Assembly: GCA_000814665.1 (NCBI GenBank)
Contig: JWIH01000020.1
Location: 372,001-436,000 of the forward strand
Source of the DNA: Pseudoalteromonas flavipulchra NCIMB 2033 = ATCC BAA-314
GTDB taxonomy: Bacteria; Pseudomonadota; Gammaproteobacteria; Enterobacterales; Alteromonadaceae
Reading direction: 5' to 3'
Length of the DNA: 64,000 bases
The position numbers and the translations under genes are program-made. The notes below the pieces were generated by a model. That model made no database searches. It saw only the letters and a list, made by a program, of their open reading frames with translations, and was not told the DNA's origin. Position 1 is the stretch's first letter. Every line of letters starts with the position of its first letter. This document shows positions 46,455 to 55,557 of the stretch, one piece after another.

Positions 46455-46482
46455 AATCGTTATCAAATAAAGGATAATGTGT

Positions 46483-47715
46483 ATGTCTATAAATAACAAT
46501 GCGCTATCAACGTACCGGCTCTTAAAAGCTACAGCAGAAGTAGCAGAACAATCACTTGCTGGTCGTATTCAACATTATAGAGCTCATCTTAAAACTGAAG
46601 AAAAAGAGCTTAGAACTTACACGCAAAAAGCTGCTGCAGATCTACTTGGTGTAAATAATAGAACACTCAAAAGACGTCATGACCAAGGTGACTTTGATAC
46701 CATCAATATAAAGAAAGGCGCAAACGGTCATTATGCATACACATTAGCAAATATCTTTGCGATGGCAGATGTTCTGGGTGTAAATGCTGATCAACGAAAG
46801 TCTAGCGATAAATTACAAGTCATTGTGATTAATAGTTTGAAAGGTGGTTGTGGTAAAACAACAAGTTTGGTGAATATTGCAGCTGCACTAGCTACAACCA
46901 ATATTAAGCGCTATCGCATCGGGATCATTGATCTTGATCCACAAGGATCGTCATCAAGCTTTTTTCCATCTAATGATCATGAACCGATCACTGTTGGCGA
47001 TCTGATGAGAGATTGCATTGAATTAGATGAAGGTGAAACATGGAAAGATCTGGTCTCTAATTCATTCCAAGAAACCCACATTCCAAATATTCGCGTATTA
47101 CCTTCTGGTATGGATGACTTTTACTTTGAGCACGAAACAGCAACAGAGTTAAAAGAAAGTTCAAGCTACGAAAAGACACGTCATTACCATAAGCTTAAAG
47201 AGAAGGTTATAGAGCCTGTACAAGACGAGTTTGATATTATCCTAGTAGATACCGCGCCTTCACTTAATTTTATGTTCTACAACGCATTGATGGCGTCTAC
47301 GGCTATGTTAATACCTGTACACCCAGAGGCCGTAGACTTCGACGCTAATAATAAATACCTGAAGCGTCTTGGTGAGATATACCATACTGTTGCAGCTCTT
47401 GGTCATGAAGGCTGGGACTTTATGCAATTCTTGGTCACTAATTATGTTAAAGGCAACCATTCTCAGCGCGATATAGTTAAAGATGTACGTAGTGCTTTTG
47501 GCCGTCAAGTAATGAGTTACCCAATCAATCACAGCTCTGCAATTACAGCGAGCTCTTCATCGTTTAACACTATTTTTGACCAAAAGACTTCAGATAGTTT
47601 GGCAAGTCGTGAAGCATTGCTAAAAGCGCAAGAAAATATCAAAGACGTGGTTGATGAATTAGAGATGCTGATCCGTTCAAATTGGCCTTCAACACAATCC
47701 TCGCTAGCAGAATAA
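46483..47715 (+). CDS. parA: ParA-type partition ATPase with N-terminal HTH
   Basis: Walker-type DNA partition ATPase (type Ia), about 410 residues. The N-terminal helix-turn-helix region (about 45-70: QKAAADLLGVNNRTLKRR) is the part that represses the par operon in P1-like ParA. Deviant Walker A KGGCGKTT (about residues 120-127), Walker A' DLDPQGSSSS, Walker B ILVDTAPS. I start at ATG 46483 because AAAGGA is eight bases upstream; ATG 46477 is only two bases from it. parB follows by 13 bases. Confidence 0.93.
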   Translation: MSINNNALSTYRLLKATAEVAEQSLAGRIQHYRAHLKTEEKELRTYTQKAAADLLGVNNRTLKRRHDQGDFDTINIKKGANGHYAYTLANIFAMADVLGVNADQRKSSDKLQVIVINSLKGGCGKTTSLVNIAAALATTNIKRYRIGIIDLDPQGSSSSFFPSNDHEPITVGDLMRDCIELDEGETWKDLVSNSFQETHIPNIRVLPSGMDDFYFEHETATELKESSSYEKTRHYHKLKEKVIEPVQDEFDIILVDTAPSLNFMFYNALMASTAMLIPVHPEAVDFDANNKYLKRLGEIYHTVAALGHEGWDFMQFLVTNYVKGNHSQRDIVKDVRSAFGRQVMSYPINHSSAITASSSSFNTIFDQKTSDSLASREALLKAQENIKDVVDELEMLIRSNWPSTQSSLAE

Positions 47716-47728
47716 AAAGGTATTAATA

Positions 47729-48691
47729 ATGGCTAGAAAACGTAAAAATGACACACGAATAGATCCTTTTGCTACTGCGGTTGAAGGCAGTAGCCTCGAT
47801 GATCTTTTAGATCAGGCTAAAGTAGGCGATGTGGTTACTATGCCTGCGCCAAGCGATCCGACAAAAACCATAGTACTAACCTGTGAAGTAGTGCCGTTTA
47901 GCGAAATTGAGAGTAAAACCACAGTTTATGGGCAGAATCGCCGCGAACAATCCTTATTAAGCGAAAAAGCGGTCGCAGATATATTACCTGCCATTAAAAA
48001 AGATAAGCGAAATCTCCACCCTGCCCTATGCTGGCAACACAATGGCAAACTTCACGTTTTATCAGGCTCAAGACGCCGTAAAGCCTGTTTGCTGGCCGAA
48101 GCAGATTACGTGGTGTTGAGCTCGAAAGACTTTAGTGACGAAGATGCAAAAACATTAGCGGTATCTTCCGATCAATATATTGCCCCGAGCCTTTGGGAAT
48201 TGGGTAAAGCCTATTTTGATACTAAGCGTAACTTGATCGAACAAGGCCAAAAAGGATCGTATCGAGAAATCGCTGCCGTGGAAGGTGTTTCTCACACAGC
48301 TATCGCAGACGCATTGAAAGCTTATGAAAGCATTCCGGTCGAAGTATTGCAGTTGTATCCAACGGCGAATCATTTGGGCCGTGAAGCGGCTAAAAAGCTC
48401 ATCACTGCAAAACAAGAACAACCTGAGCAGTTTTCAGAGCAAATTGCTGCACTTAAAGCGCAAGATTTTATGACTGAAGAGATGTCAGATGAGAAACGTG
48501 CTGTTCAGATCACTAAATTCTTGACTACTTTCGGAAGTAGCGATTCACGCGTGGAATCCATGCTAGAGAACGACTACATTCGAGTACAAAGAAATCTTAA
48601 AAGCGGTGATGTTACCGTGAAAATAGATAATCGAGTATTGACTGATAAGCGTTTGGAACAACTGCAAAAATTACTTAGCAGTTATAATTAA
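47729..48691 (+). CDS. parB: ParB-type partition protein
   Basis: Centromere-binding partner of ParA, 320 residues. The N-terminal nuclease-like ParB fold includes YGQNRREQSLLSEKAVADI and the GSRRRKACLLAEA box (about residues 113-125; the GxRRxxA motif). A helix-turn-helix follows (about 176-198: SYREIAAVEGVSHTAIADALK) and a C-terminal dimer domain. Closest in style to P1/F-plasmid ParB. It shares the operon with parA and a terminator follows. Its binding site was not identified here. Confidence 0.92.
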   Translation: MARKRKNDTRIDPFATAVEGSSLDDLLDQAKVGDVVTMPAPSDPTKTIVLTCEVVPFSEIESKTTVYGQNRREQSLLSEKAVADILPAIKKDKRNLHPALCWQHNGKLHVLSGSRRRKACLLAEADYVVLSSKDFSDEDAKTLAVSSDQYIAPSLWELGKAYFDTKRNLIEQGQKGSYREIAAVEGVSHTAIADALKAYESIPVEVLQLYPTANHLGREAAKKLITAKQEQPEQFSEQIAALKAQDFMTEEMSDEKRAVQITKFLTTFGSSDSRVESMLENDYIRVQRNLKSGDVTVKIDNRVLTDKRLEQLQKLLSSYN

Positions 48692-48707
48692 GGTTTGTTC
48701 AAAAATT

Positions 48708-48746
48708 GCCGCGTTGGTTGAATTATCAAGCAACTCGGCGCTTTTT
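48708..48746 (+). terminator. Rho-independent terminator of parAB
   Basis: GCCG/CGGC, GTTG/CAAC and TTGA/TCAA form one long interrupted stem, followed by five T residues, starting 17 bases after the parB stop. Confidence 0.8.
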
Positions 48747-48861
48747 CTAGTCAGTTGACCTCCAACCAGTCCTTTTTTAGCGAATTTCTCGCATTTCTCT
48801 CTTTAGCTCAAATCACTAATTTCATATACTGGCTTTTTATTTTAATTTTGACGTGCACTTA

Positions 48862-51800
48862 ATGTCTTCGCAGTTATCTAAAGAGCAACTTTTCGCCTTA
48901 TTTGAAGAAATCAAACAGGAGCAGGCTAATCAATTTCCTTTGTCTGAACGTTTTCTTCGTCAGTACTTCAATTCAGCTTTACTTGCGAAAGCTAAGGAGT
49001 ATTTGAAAGACGAACAAGTCTGCTACCTTCAACACAGCGAAAACTTTGCGCAAATCGATGCGCAGGTATTGGGAAATTACGGCAATACCTTCACTCAGCA
49101 CATCAAAATAAACCAATCACAAGGTACCGTTTCGGTCGAAGCAAACTGCTCTTGTTCAAATAATCCTAAATGTCGGCACATTGCCGCGGTATTGCTCAAA
49201 CTTAAAATCGAACATTCTGGTGGCTTTGGTGAGGCTTATTTGGTTAATGACTGGTTTAATGAACTCGGGCAGTTGCAGCAGGTCGATAAAGCAGACGCGG
49301 AAAACGTCTTACTCTTTGTGTTAGAGCCTCGAGCAAACGAAGTCCTTGTAAGTCCTAAGGTATCGCCAAATCGGCCCGATGGTGTTTACCCCTTAGGTCG
49401 AGTGTTAACCGAGCAGCAGCTTAACAGTCAGGTCGCTCCTGCTGGTTTATTAGAAAACGATTTTCGCTTATTTAGCTGGATCCGCTCGCAAAATACACCG
49501 GGTCATTTTGAGCTATTTGGCGCCTGGGGCTTTAATGCACTCACACAACTTGTACATACCCATCGCTGTTTTTATCGCAATCAGCGCCAACCTTTGGAGC
49601 TTGGGCATAAGCAAACGCTAGATTTTTACTGGCATCAAGAAGGCAATGAATACCAACTTAAAAGCCGCCTAGCGAATGTTGAACACTGGCGTTTGATTAA
49701 AACCGAACCTCCGGTGTATCTAGATACTGAAAACTTGGTCGTCGGCCGAATTGAGTCAGAGCTTACCGCGCAGGAAATCGCCCACCTTCATACCATGCCT
49801 ACCATCACGGCTGAAAAGCTAGAGCAGGTTATGGCACGTTTCCAAGATATCTTTACGGATGATGTCATTGCGCCTCCTGCTGGGTTTTCGCAGTTAGCGA
49901 GTAAGCAATCTAATGTTGCTAAGCTTATAAAACTAGATAGGCCAAATAAAATTCGCTTTGCAATTGAACCACTTGGAAAAGGCGCGACGAAAAAGCAGTT
50001 AGCAAGGCTGGAGCAGGTACTCACAGGTCTGGGCTTTGTCCATGAGGGCGACGAGTTTTTATTACCAACTGAGGATGGCGTTGAAGTCCATTGGTTTAAC
50101 CGGGAGATCAGGCCGCTTTTACAAGGTAAACGTTGGATTGTTGACGAGCTGCCAAGCAATGGCCTTGTTGTTACACCAAAAGTGCTGTTAAGCCTTAAAC
50201 GAGATAAGCAACATCATGTGCTCGGAAAGGTGATGTTAGATGACAAACCCGTTACGCTCAACTGGGATAAGCATCCTGTTCATGAGCTTAACAACCTCGC
50301 CCATGAATATCGCTACGTCGAAATAGGCGAGCAGTTCTATGCCATTAGCAAATCCATATTTGATGAATTGCTGGAGCTGAAATCCCGTTTTAGTTATTAC
50401 CTTTCGAGCTCACAATTTAAATTTCCGTTGTCGTATGCCAAAAAGCTGTTTGAACTGACTCATATTCATGCCGACTCAGATGATCAAAAGCTACTTGATT
50501 ACCTCGCTGAGCTAGATAAACCGATAGAAAATCTTGACGTGATCCCTGCCAGCGAAGGACAGAGCTTCACCCTACGAGATTATCAAGTGCAAGGTGTTAA
50601 CTGGCTTAAATTCCTTAATCGTCATCAGCTAGGTGGCATTCTGGCCGATGATATGGGCCTTGGAAAAACGCTTCAGGTTATTGCTTACTTTATTTCTCAG
50701 CACAATACGCTAGTGACACAACCAAGTTTAATTGTCTGTCCGACGAGTTTAGTGGGGAACTGGCGTGACGAATTTAAACGTTTCGCACCGCACCTACCTC
50801 TCACTATTATTCATGGATCAAATAGAGAGGAAGCACTCACTAACTTGTCTGGTGCACGATTTATTCTAACGACGTATCCGCTACTTAAGCGTGATGTGGC
50901 GTATTATAAAGGGCTTGATTTTGATTCGATTGTGTTGGATGAGGCGCAATATATTAAAAACGAAAGCGCACAAATCTCTAAATGCGTAAAGAGCCTATCC
51001 GCGCGTTTCAAACTTTGTTTAAGTGGCACACCGGTAGAGAACAATTTACTCGAGCTTAAATCGCTGCTCGATTTTGTCATGCCTGATGTGCTGGGTACTA
51101 AGCAGCAGTTTAAGCAACACTTCCAGATCCCAATTGAAAAAGAACAAGATCGTCCTAGAGCTCGAGAACTCAGATCGCTGATCGCACCTTTTATTCTTCG
51201 TCGTACAAAAGCTGAGGTTGTGAAAGAGCTACCCAATAAGACAGAACTCATCAAAGAATTAGAGTTCTCTGATGAACAACATAAGTTATATCAGGGTGTT
51301 CAGCACCAAGTAGAAAGCAAATTGCTCAATCTATTTCAGGAGCAAGGCGTTGAAAGAAGTAAGCTTGCATTCCTCGATGCCTTGTTAAAGTTACGTCAGA
51401 TCTGCTGTCACCCACAATTGGTTGATAAATCACTGACCGATCAACATGGCGCTAAATTTGAGTGGCTTGCACAACACCTGCCTGTGCTACTCAGTGAGGG
51501 CCGTAAGATAATTATCTTCAGCCAATTTACCAGCGTGTTAGATCTCATTGCTGAGCAGTGCCAACAGCAACAGTTGAAATACACCATGCTGACAGGGCAG
51601 ACAAGGCAACGGGATAAAGCCATTGAGGCGTTTACTCAAGGCAAGTGCAATGTCTTTTTGATAAGCCTAAAAGCTGGGGGAACTGGTTTAAATTTGACTC
51701 AAGCAGATACGGTTATCCATTTCGACCCTTGGTGGAATCCTGCGGTAGAAAATCAAGCAACAGATCGCGCCTATCGTATCGGACAAGATAAGCCGGTATT

Positions 51801-51954
51801 CGTGTACAAGTTGATTATGGCGAATTCTATCGAAGAGAAAGTGTTTAAGATGCAGCGCGATAAGCAAGCCCTTGTTGACGCCCTATTTGCTGAGTCTGGT
51901 GTCAATCTTGGTCAGTTTGACGAGTCGCAAATGCTAGCGCTGATAAAAAATTAA
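48862..51954 (+). CDS. SWIM-SNF2 family helicase-like ATPase
   Basis: Large DEAD/SNF2 ATPase of about 1030 residues. A SWIM zinc finger (CSCSNNPKCRH, about 97-107) near the N-terminus precedes a long bacterial SNF2-associated region. The SNF2 core has Walker A DDMGLGKTLQ (about 595), DEAQ (about 692), SGTPVENNLLELKSL (about 718), and the C-terminal helicase motif QATDRAYRIGQ. Such proteins are thought to remodel nucleic-acid-protein complexes such as stalled RNA polymerase; the bacterial role is not settled. Start taken at ATG 48862; a GTG nine bases earlier is possible. Monocistronic. Confidence 0.9.
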   Translation: MSSQLSKEQLFALFEEIKQEQANQFPLSERFLRQYFNSALLAKAKEYLKDEQVCYLQHSENFAQIDAQVLGNYGNTFTQHIKINQSQGTVSVEANCSCSNNPKCRHIAAVLLKLKIEHSGGFGEAYLVNDWFNELGQLQQVDKADAENVLLFVLEPRANEVLVSPKVSPNRPDGVYPLGRVLTEQQLNSQVAPAGLLENDFRLFSWIRSQNTPGHFELFGAWGFNALTQLVHTHRCFYRNQRQPLELGHKQTLDFYWHQEGNEYQLKSRLANVEHWRLIKTEPPVYLDTENLVVGRIESELTAQEIAHLHTMPTITAEKLEQVMARFQDIFTDDVIAPPAGFSQLASKQSNVAKLIKLDRPNKIRFAIEPLGKGATKKQLARLEQVLTGLGFVHEGDEFLLPTEDGVEVHWFNREIRPLLQGKRWIVDELPSNGLVVTPKVLLSLKRDKQHHVLGKVMLDDKPVTLNWDKHPVHELNNLAHEYRYVEIGEQFYAISKSIFDELLELKSRFSYYLSSSQFKFPLSYAKKLFELTHIHADSDDQKLLDYLAELDKPIENLDVIPASEGQSFTLRDYQVQGVNWLKFLNRHQLGGILADDMGLGKTLQVIAYFISQHNTLVTQPSLIVCPTSLVGNWRDEFKRFAPHLPLTIIHGSNREEALTNLSGARFILTTYPLLKRDVAYYKGLDFDSIVLDEAQYIKNESAQISKCVKSLSARFKLCLSGTPVENNLLELKSLLDFVMPDVLGTKQQFKQHFQIPIEKEQDRPRARELRSLIAPFILRRTKAEVVKELPNKTELIKELEFSDEQHKLYQGVQHQVESKLLNLFQEQGVERSKLAFLDALLKLRQICCHPQLVDKSLTDQHGAKFEWLAQHLPVLLSEGRKIIIFSQFTSVLDLIAEQCQQQQLKYTMLTGQTRQRDKAIEAFTQGKCNVFLISLKAGGTGLNLTQADTVIHFDPWWNPAVENQATDRAYRIGQDKPVFVYKLIMANSIEEKVFKMQRDKQALVDALFAESGVNLGQFDESQMLALIKN

Positions 51955-52064
51955 AAATAATTTGGAACTAATCAACAAAGGTGAAGGTCTATGATAGTGC
52001 TTGTTGTGACATTGTTGAAACAGTAGGCATATGTTGATTTTCCCCCTTTGTTACTGATTGTAAT

Positions 52065-52097
52065 AAGCCAGCTTAATTAAGTTGGCTTTTCTTTTTT
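52065..52097 (+). terminator. Terminator after the SNF2 gene
   Basis: AAGCCA and TGGCTT arms with an inner CTTAATTAAG palindrome form a continuous stem, followed by TTTTCTTTTTT. It lies 110 bases past the stop codon. Confidence 0.75.
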
Positions 52098-52198
52098 CTG
52101 GCTCTATTAAAAAACATCTTTCACTCCATTTTTATTCCATAATCTCGCGCTTTAATAGCTACAACGGAGAAACGCCATAGACCAATTAGGATAACGTT

Positions 52199-52402
52199 AT
52201 GCTTTGCTACGACGCGACAATTTCACACTTAAACTTTATTGAGACACAATCAGAATCAGACTATGATCTACTCAATGAAGTAGCGAGTTCAGAAGACTTG
52301 TCTAGTATACTAACCATGTTACTGTTCGATGACACGCTTTCAGACAAGTTAAAGCGTCAAGTTAGACAACAATTGAAAAAGTTAAAAGCAAAGAGTAAAT
52401 AA
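52199..52402 (+). CDS. Small acidic-then-basic protein, 67 residues
   Basis: I do not recognise this protein. The first 50 residues are acidic and helical (SESDYDLLNEVASSEDLSS), the last 17 strongly basic (KLKRQVRQQLKKLKAKSK). It has no signal or membrane segment. It ends five bases before the response regulator start, so the two are very likely co-transcribed and it may work with that regulator. Start ATG with GGATAA upstream. Confidence 0.65.
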   Translation: MLCYDATISHLNFIETQSESDYDLLNEVASSEDLSSILTMLLFDDTLSDKLKRQVRQQLKKLKAKSK

Positions 52403-52407
52403 ATCCT

Positions 52408-53094
52408 ATGTCTACCCCATCAAGAATTTTGCTCGTCGAAGACGACCAAGATATTGCAGAGCAGGTGCTGTTGTTTTTTAGAGCATCCGGTTTTGAAATG
52501 TTTCATATTGCAGACGGTGCAGAAGTTGTACCTTGGGTAAAGTTAAACCAACCTGATGCAATCTTGATGGATATCATGTTGCCGAACCAAGATGGCGTAG
52601 AGTGTATGCGTCAAATTCGAGCGTTTTCTGAAGTACCTATTGTGATGCTGACTGCCAAAGTGGCAGAAGCAGACCGTTTAAAGGGCTTAGAAGTCGGCGC
52701 AGATGATTATGTATGTAAACCTTTTAGCGCCGCTGAATTAGTGATGCGCATGAAAGCGATCTTACGTCGTTGTGTGAATACCAATGCGTATCAAAAGCCT
52801 ATCGAAGTAAATCGCGAAGAATTAACGGTTAAACTGAATGGCAGTACATTAGGCTTAACCAAAGTTGAGTTTGACGTCTTTGCGCTTTTATATGATGCAC
52901 CAAACCGTGTCTTTTCAAGACAGCAAATTCTTGATTATATTCAACCGGATAACTTTGATATTTCGGATCGCGTAATCGACAGCCACATTAAAAATATCAG
53001 AAAGAAAATCAAAGGATTAGATTTATCTCCGAAAATTGTAGAGTCGGTATATGGCGCCGGGTATCGCTACAATGGTCAACAGATCACTGAATGA
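52408..53094 (+). CDS. OmpR-family response regulator (BaeR-like)
   Basis: DNA-binding response regulator of 228 residues. The receiver domain (about 5-120) has acidic pocket EDD, phospho-acceptor Asp in ILMDIMLPNQDG, Thr in MLTAK and Lys in VCKPF. A winged-helix OmpR domain (about 130-225) has LTKVEFDVFALL and RVIDSHIKNIRKKI. No kinase gene is adjacent; the TPR histidine kinase at 58190 on the same side is a possible partner but lies 5 kb away. The small protein at 52199 is upstream in the same unit. Confidence 0.9.
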   Translation: MSTPSRILLVEDDQDIAEQVLLFFRASGFEMFHIADGAEVVPWVKLNQPDAILMDIMLPNQDGVECMRQIRAFSEVPIVMLTAKVAEADRLKGLEVGADDYVCKPFSAAELVMRMKAILRRCVNTNAYQKPIEVNREELTVKLNGSTLGLTKVEFDVFALLYDAPNRVFSRQQILDYIQPDNFDISDRVIDSHIKNIRKKIKGLDLSPKIVESVYGAGYRYNGQQITE

Positions 53095-53156
53095 CTAAGT
53101 GATTGAAATTTATATCTAAGGTATTATCAAAGTAGAAGAACCGATGAGATCTCAAT

Positions 53157-54638
53157 ATGCTTTGGTCAATGCTCTCCAATACGCCTGCATGGTTTAGTCT
53201 TGCGCTATTTGCAGGCGGTGCGGCTACCCTGCTCCCCGTTGTTTGGGTCATACGCAGCACTTTCAAAAATCAACTCAATACTCAACTCGCCTCCGAGCAA
53301 GCACTTAGGTCGCAACTAAGCCAAGCCGAGCAACTCGCTGAGCAATTAAGAGCGCAGCAACTACAAAGTCATGGCCAACAGCAGCAATTGCAAGCAAGAT
53401 TAGCTGAGCGTCAACGGCAAGTTGCTGAATATCAGCAGCTGTGGCAACGAGAGCTCGATGCCAAGGAAGAAATTCAAGTACATGCTCATGAGTTAGAAGT
53501 TGAAATGGCCAATCTGCAAACCTTGCTGGAGCAAAAGCAACTAAGCTTTGAGCAGCAGCTCGCGCAGCTTGAGCAAGCAAAGGTCCAGTTGAAAGAAGAG
53601 TTTCACAATCTCGCGAATCAAATATTTGATGAGAAAAGCGAGCGCTTTAGTCACCAAAGTAAAGAAAAAATCCAGCAGTTGCTGCAGCCAGTACAAGGTG
53701 AGTTAAAGGGCTTTAGAGATAAAATGGAAGCCATTCATAGTGAAGAGCTTAAGCAACGGGCGTCATTAAAAACTGAATTGCTGCACTTACAAGCCAACAA
53801 TAAAGCCATGACTGAGCAAGCAGATCGTTTGACCACTGCGTTACAGGGGCAAAAGAAAGCACAAGGTAACTGGGGTGAACTCATGCTTGAAAATGTGCTT
53901 GATAGCGCTGGGCTACGTCCGGGTTACGACTATCAGCGAGAAGTCAACTTTAATACTGACGAAGGCAAGTTTCGCCCTGACGTCGTGGTTTACTTACCGC
54001 AATCCCGGCACCTGGTAATTGACGCTAAAACCTCATTGAATGCCTATACAAGGTATATTAATGCCACAACCGATAGTGAAGCGAATCAAGCCATAGTGGC
54101 ACACACTGAAGCCATCACTGCACGGATCAAAGAGTTGGGTAGTAAATCTTATGAGCGCTTACCAGGTCTTAACTCCCCAGAGGTGGTCATCATGTTTATC
54201 CCTGTGGAATCTGCATTTGTTGAGGCGGTTAAGCATAAGCCAACGCTTTATCAGGAGGCTTTACAAAACAATGTATTGGTGGCAACGCCAACAACGCTTT
54301 TAACCAGTCTTAATATCGTTAAACAGTTATGGCGTTTTGAGGAGCAAAGCAAGCATACCAGAGAGCTGGCGCTTCGAGCTGAGAAGTTTTATAACAAGCT
54401 CAATAGCTTCCTACATAGTATGGAAGGGGTGGGTAAACAGCTTGATAAAGCAAAAGAGAGCTACGAGCGAGCGTTTTCTCAGTTATATATGGGTAAAGGC
54501 AACTTAATTAAGCAAGCTTCTGAATTTAAAGAACTAGGTGTTGCCGTAGTCAAGGAGCTACCCGAAGAACTCGAAGAAAAAGCTAAACTTGAGCTCGAGC
54601 CGGTAAGTCAGCTTGGCAACCACGATAGCTCGAAATAA
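53157..54638 (+). CDS. rmuC: RmuC-family DNA recombination protein
   Basis: Protein linked to limiting recombination at inverted repeats, of predicted nuclease-like fold. 493 residues. One N-terminal membrane segment (about 10-30), a long Gln/Glu-rich coiled coil (about 35-235), and the RmuC domain (about 240-430) with QGNWGELMLENVLDSAGL, RPDVVVYLPQSRHLVIDAKTSL and VIMFIPVESAF. The core Asp and Lys in VIDAKTS are the expected catalytic-type residues. Single gene. Confidence 0.92.
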   Translation: MLWSMLSNTPAWFSLALFAGGAATLLPVVWVIRSTFKNQLNTQLASEQALRSQLSQAEQLAEQLRAQQLQSHGQQQQLQARLAERQRQVAEYQQLWQRELDAKEEIQVHAHELEVEMANLQTLLEQKQLSFEQQLAQLEQAKVQLKEEFHNLANQIFDEKSERFSHQSKEKIQQLLQPVQGELKGFRDKMEAIHSEELKQRASLKTELLHLQANNKAMTEQADRLTTALQGQKKAQGNWGELMLENVLDSAGLRPGYDYQREVNFNTDEGKFRPDVVVYLPQSRHLVIDAKTSLNAYTRYINATTDSEANQAIVAHTEAITARIKELGSKSYERLPGLNSPEVVIMFIPVESAFVEAVKHKPTLYQEALQNNVLVATPTTLLTSLNIVKQLWRFEEQSKHTRELALRAEKFYNKLNSFLHSMEGVGKQLDKAKESYERAFSQLYMGKGNLIKQASEFKELGVAVVKELPEELEEKAKLELEPVSQLGNHDSSK

Positions 54639-54661
54639 CCCTTGAAATCCAAAAAAACAAA

Positions 54662-54680
54662 AAAGGCCCATTGGGCCTTT
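54662..54680 (-). terminator. Terminator between rmuC and the convergent gene
   Basis: AAAGGCCC / GGGCCTTT, 8-bp stem and three-base loop. The T-run is on the minus-strand exit side, so it mainly serves the gene ending at 54714. Confidence 0.78.
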
Positions 54681-54713
54681 GAACGAAAGATAAAAGAATT
54701 TAACTTGAAATGA

Positions 54714-55199
54714 TTAAGGTGCCTTGCACTTGGCATAGTCACTGTGGCGTGGCGTATCCGAATACAAGTGCATATAAAGCGCAAACTGGCTGACATCACG
54801 CCAAACATTGCTACTGGCCGGTGGGCATAGTGACTGCTCGATATAACCCTTAAGTGCCTGTCCCGTTAATGCTAATTTAGTCGGGATACGGATAAACACA
54901 TTGATGTCATCTTTACTGGTTTTTAAATGTGAGAACTGCCAGCTACCAACCATATACTGTTTGGTAAAGTAGCGGTTGATACGCATTTGGGATTCTTTAC
55001 TAAGCTGCTGAGTGGGTGCCTCAGGCGTTTCAGTAACAAATGCCCATGCACTTACCAGTGAAATAATAGTGGCTAGTACAAAAGTCCAAATCACAGCAGG
55101 TGATAGTTTATTTTTTGGCTTTATTTGAAGTTGCTGCTGGCTCGCTCTAGATTCAACAATTTTCAACCATTCAGCATGTTTTAGCGTCCGTTGTGTCAT
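54714..55199 (-). CDS. Membrane-anchored hypothetical protein
   Basis: I do not recognise this 161-residue protein. ATG 55199 has a perfect GGAGAG ribosome-binding site six bases upstream, preferred over the longer reading from 55241. A basic cytoplasmic N-terminus (about 1-40) precedes one membrane helix (PAVIWTFVLATIISLVSAWAF, about 37-57) and a 100-residue outer domain with a Cys near each end (SLCPPAS, YAKCKAP) that could form a disulfide. Single gene between rmuC and the TonB-dependent receptor. Confidence 0.7.
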   Translation of the reverse strand: MTQRTLKHAEWLKIVESRASQQQLQIKPKNKLSPAVIWTFVLATIISLVSAWAFVTETPEAPTQQLSKESQMRINRYFTKQYMVGSWQFSHLKTSKDDINVFIRIPTKLALTGQALKGYIEQSLCPPASSNVWRDVSQFALYMHLYSDTPRHSDYAKCKAP

Positions 55200-55241
55200 T
55201 GGTACTCTCCGTTTCTGCATACTGGTATTTAAGCGTTTCAA

Positions 55242-55557
55242 TGTGGAGTAAAGATGGAGTGGGCAAACATCAGACCAGTGCCCTTATGAGGTATAAGGTA
55301 GATCAAAAAATTCTTTATTATTGATGAAAGAATAATTCTAAAATCCGCGTCTTTTCTTATGATAGTGACCTAATTTTAGGCTGGTATTGAATTAGTAAGT
55401 ACCAACATTTTGGTCATAAGTCGAATGGGTATCGTACCGCATTTTGTGTTATTTACTTGGGTACCTTATTCAGTCTTGATTTATCTTCATATTGACTAAA
55501 TTAAGTAGTAATCGGTCTTTTACAGACTCTGCGTTCAACATATTCACGGGACAAACT
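55242..55557. other. Intergenic region upstream of the TonB-dependent receptor
   Basis: 316 bp of AT-rich DNA with no gene, no clear Fur or other operator and no strong hairpin that I can see. It presumably carries the receptor promoter. Confidence 0.5.

Larger units (their letters stand above)
45781..46482. other. Chromid replication origin (ori2 candidate)
   Basis: Non-coding 702 bp between the divergent initiator and parA genes. It contains ten 17-bp iterons, two perfect DnaA boxes (plus near matches at 46013 and 46162), at least 13 GATC sites between 45862 and 46275, and a very AT-rich stretch at about 46276-46420 that could be the unwinding element. The arrangement is that of iteron-plasmid origins. 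I could not identify a parS centromere with confidence. Confidence 0.82.

Noticed and set aside
46447..46465. Fur-box-like sequence over the parA -10 region (15 of 19 matches by eye)
   Set aside because: The region is AT-rich, the match includes the TATAAT promoter box itself, and iron control of a partition operon is unlikely. A ParA autorepression operator is a simpler reading.
46276..46482. parS centromere upstream of parA
   Set aside because: Only short imperfect inverted repeats (such as TGTAA/TTACA) are visible; nothing matches P1- or F-type parS well enough to call.
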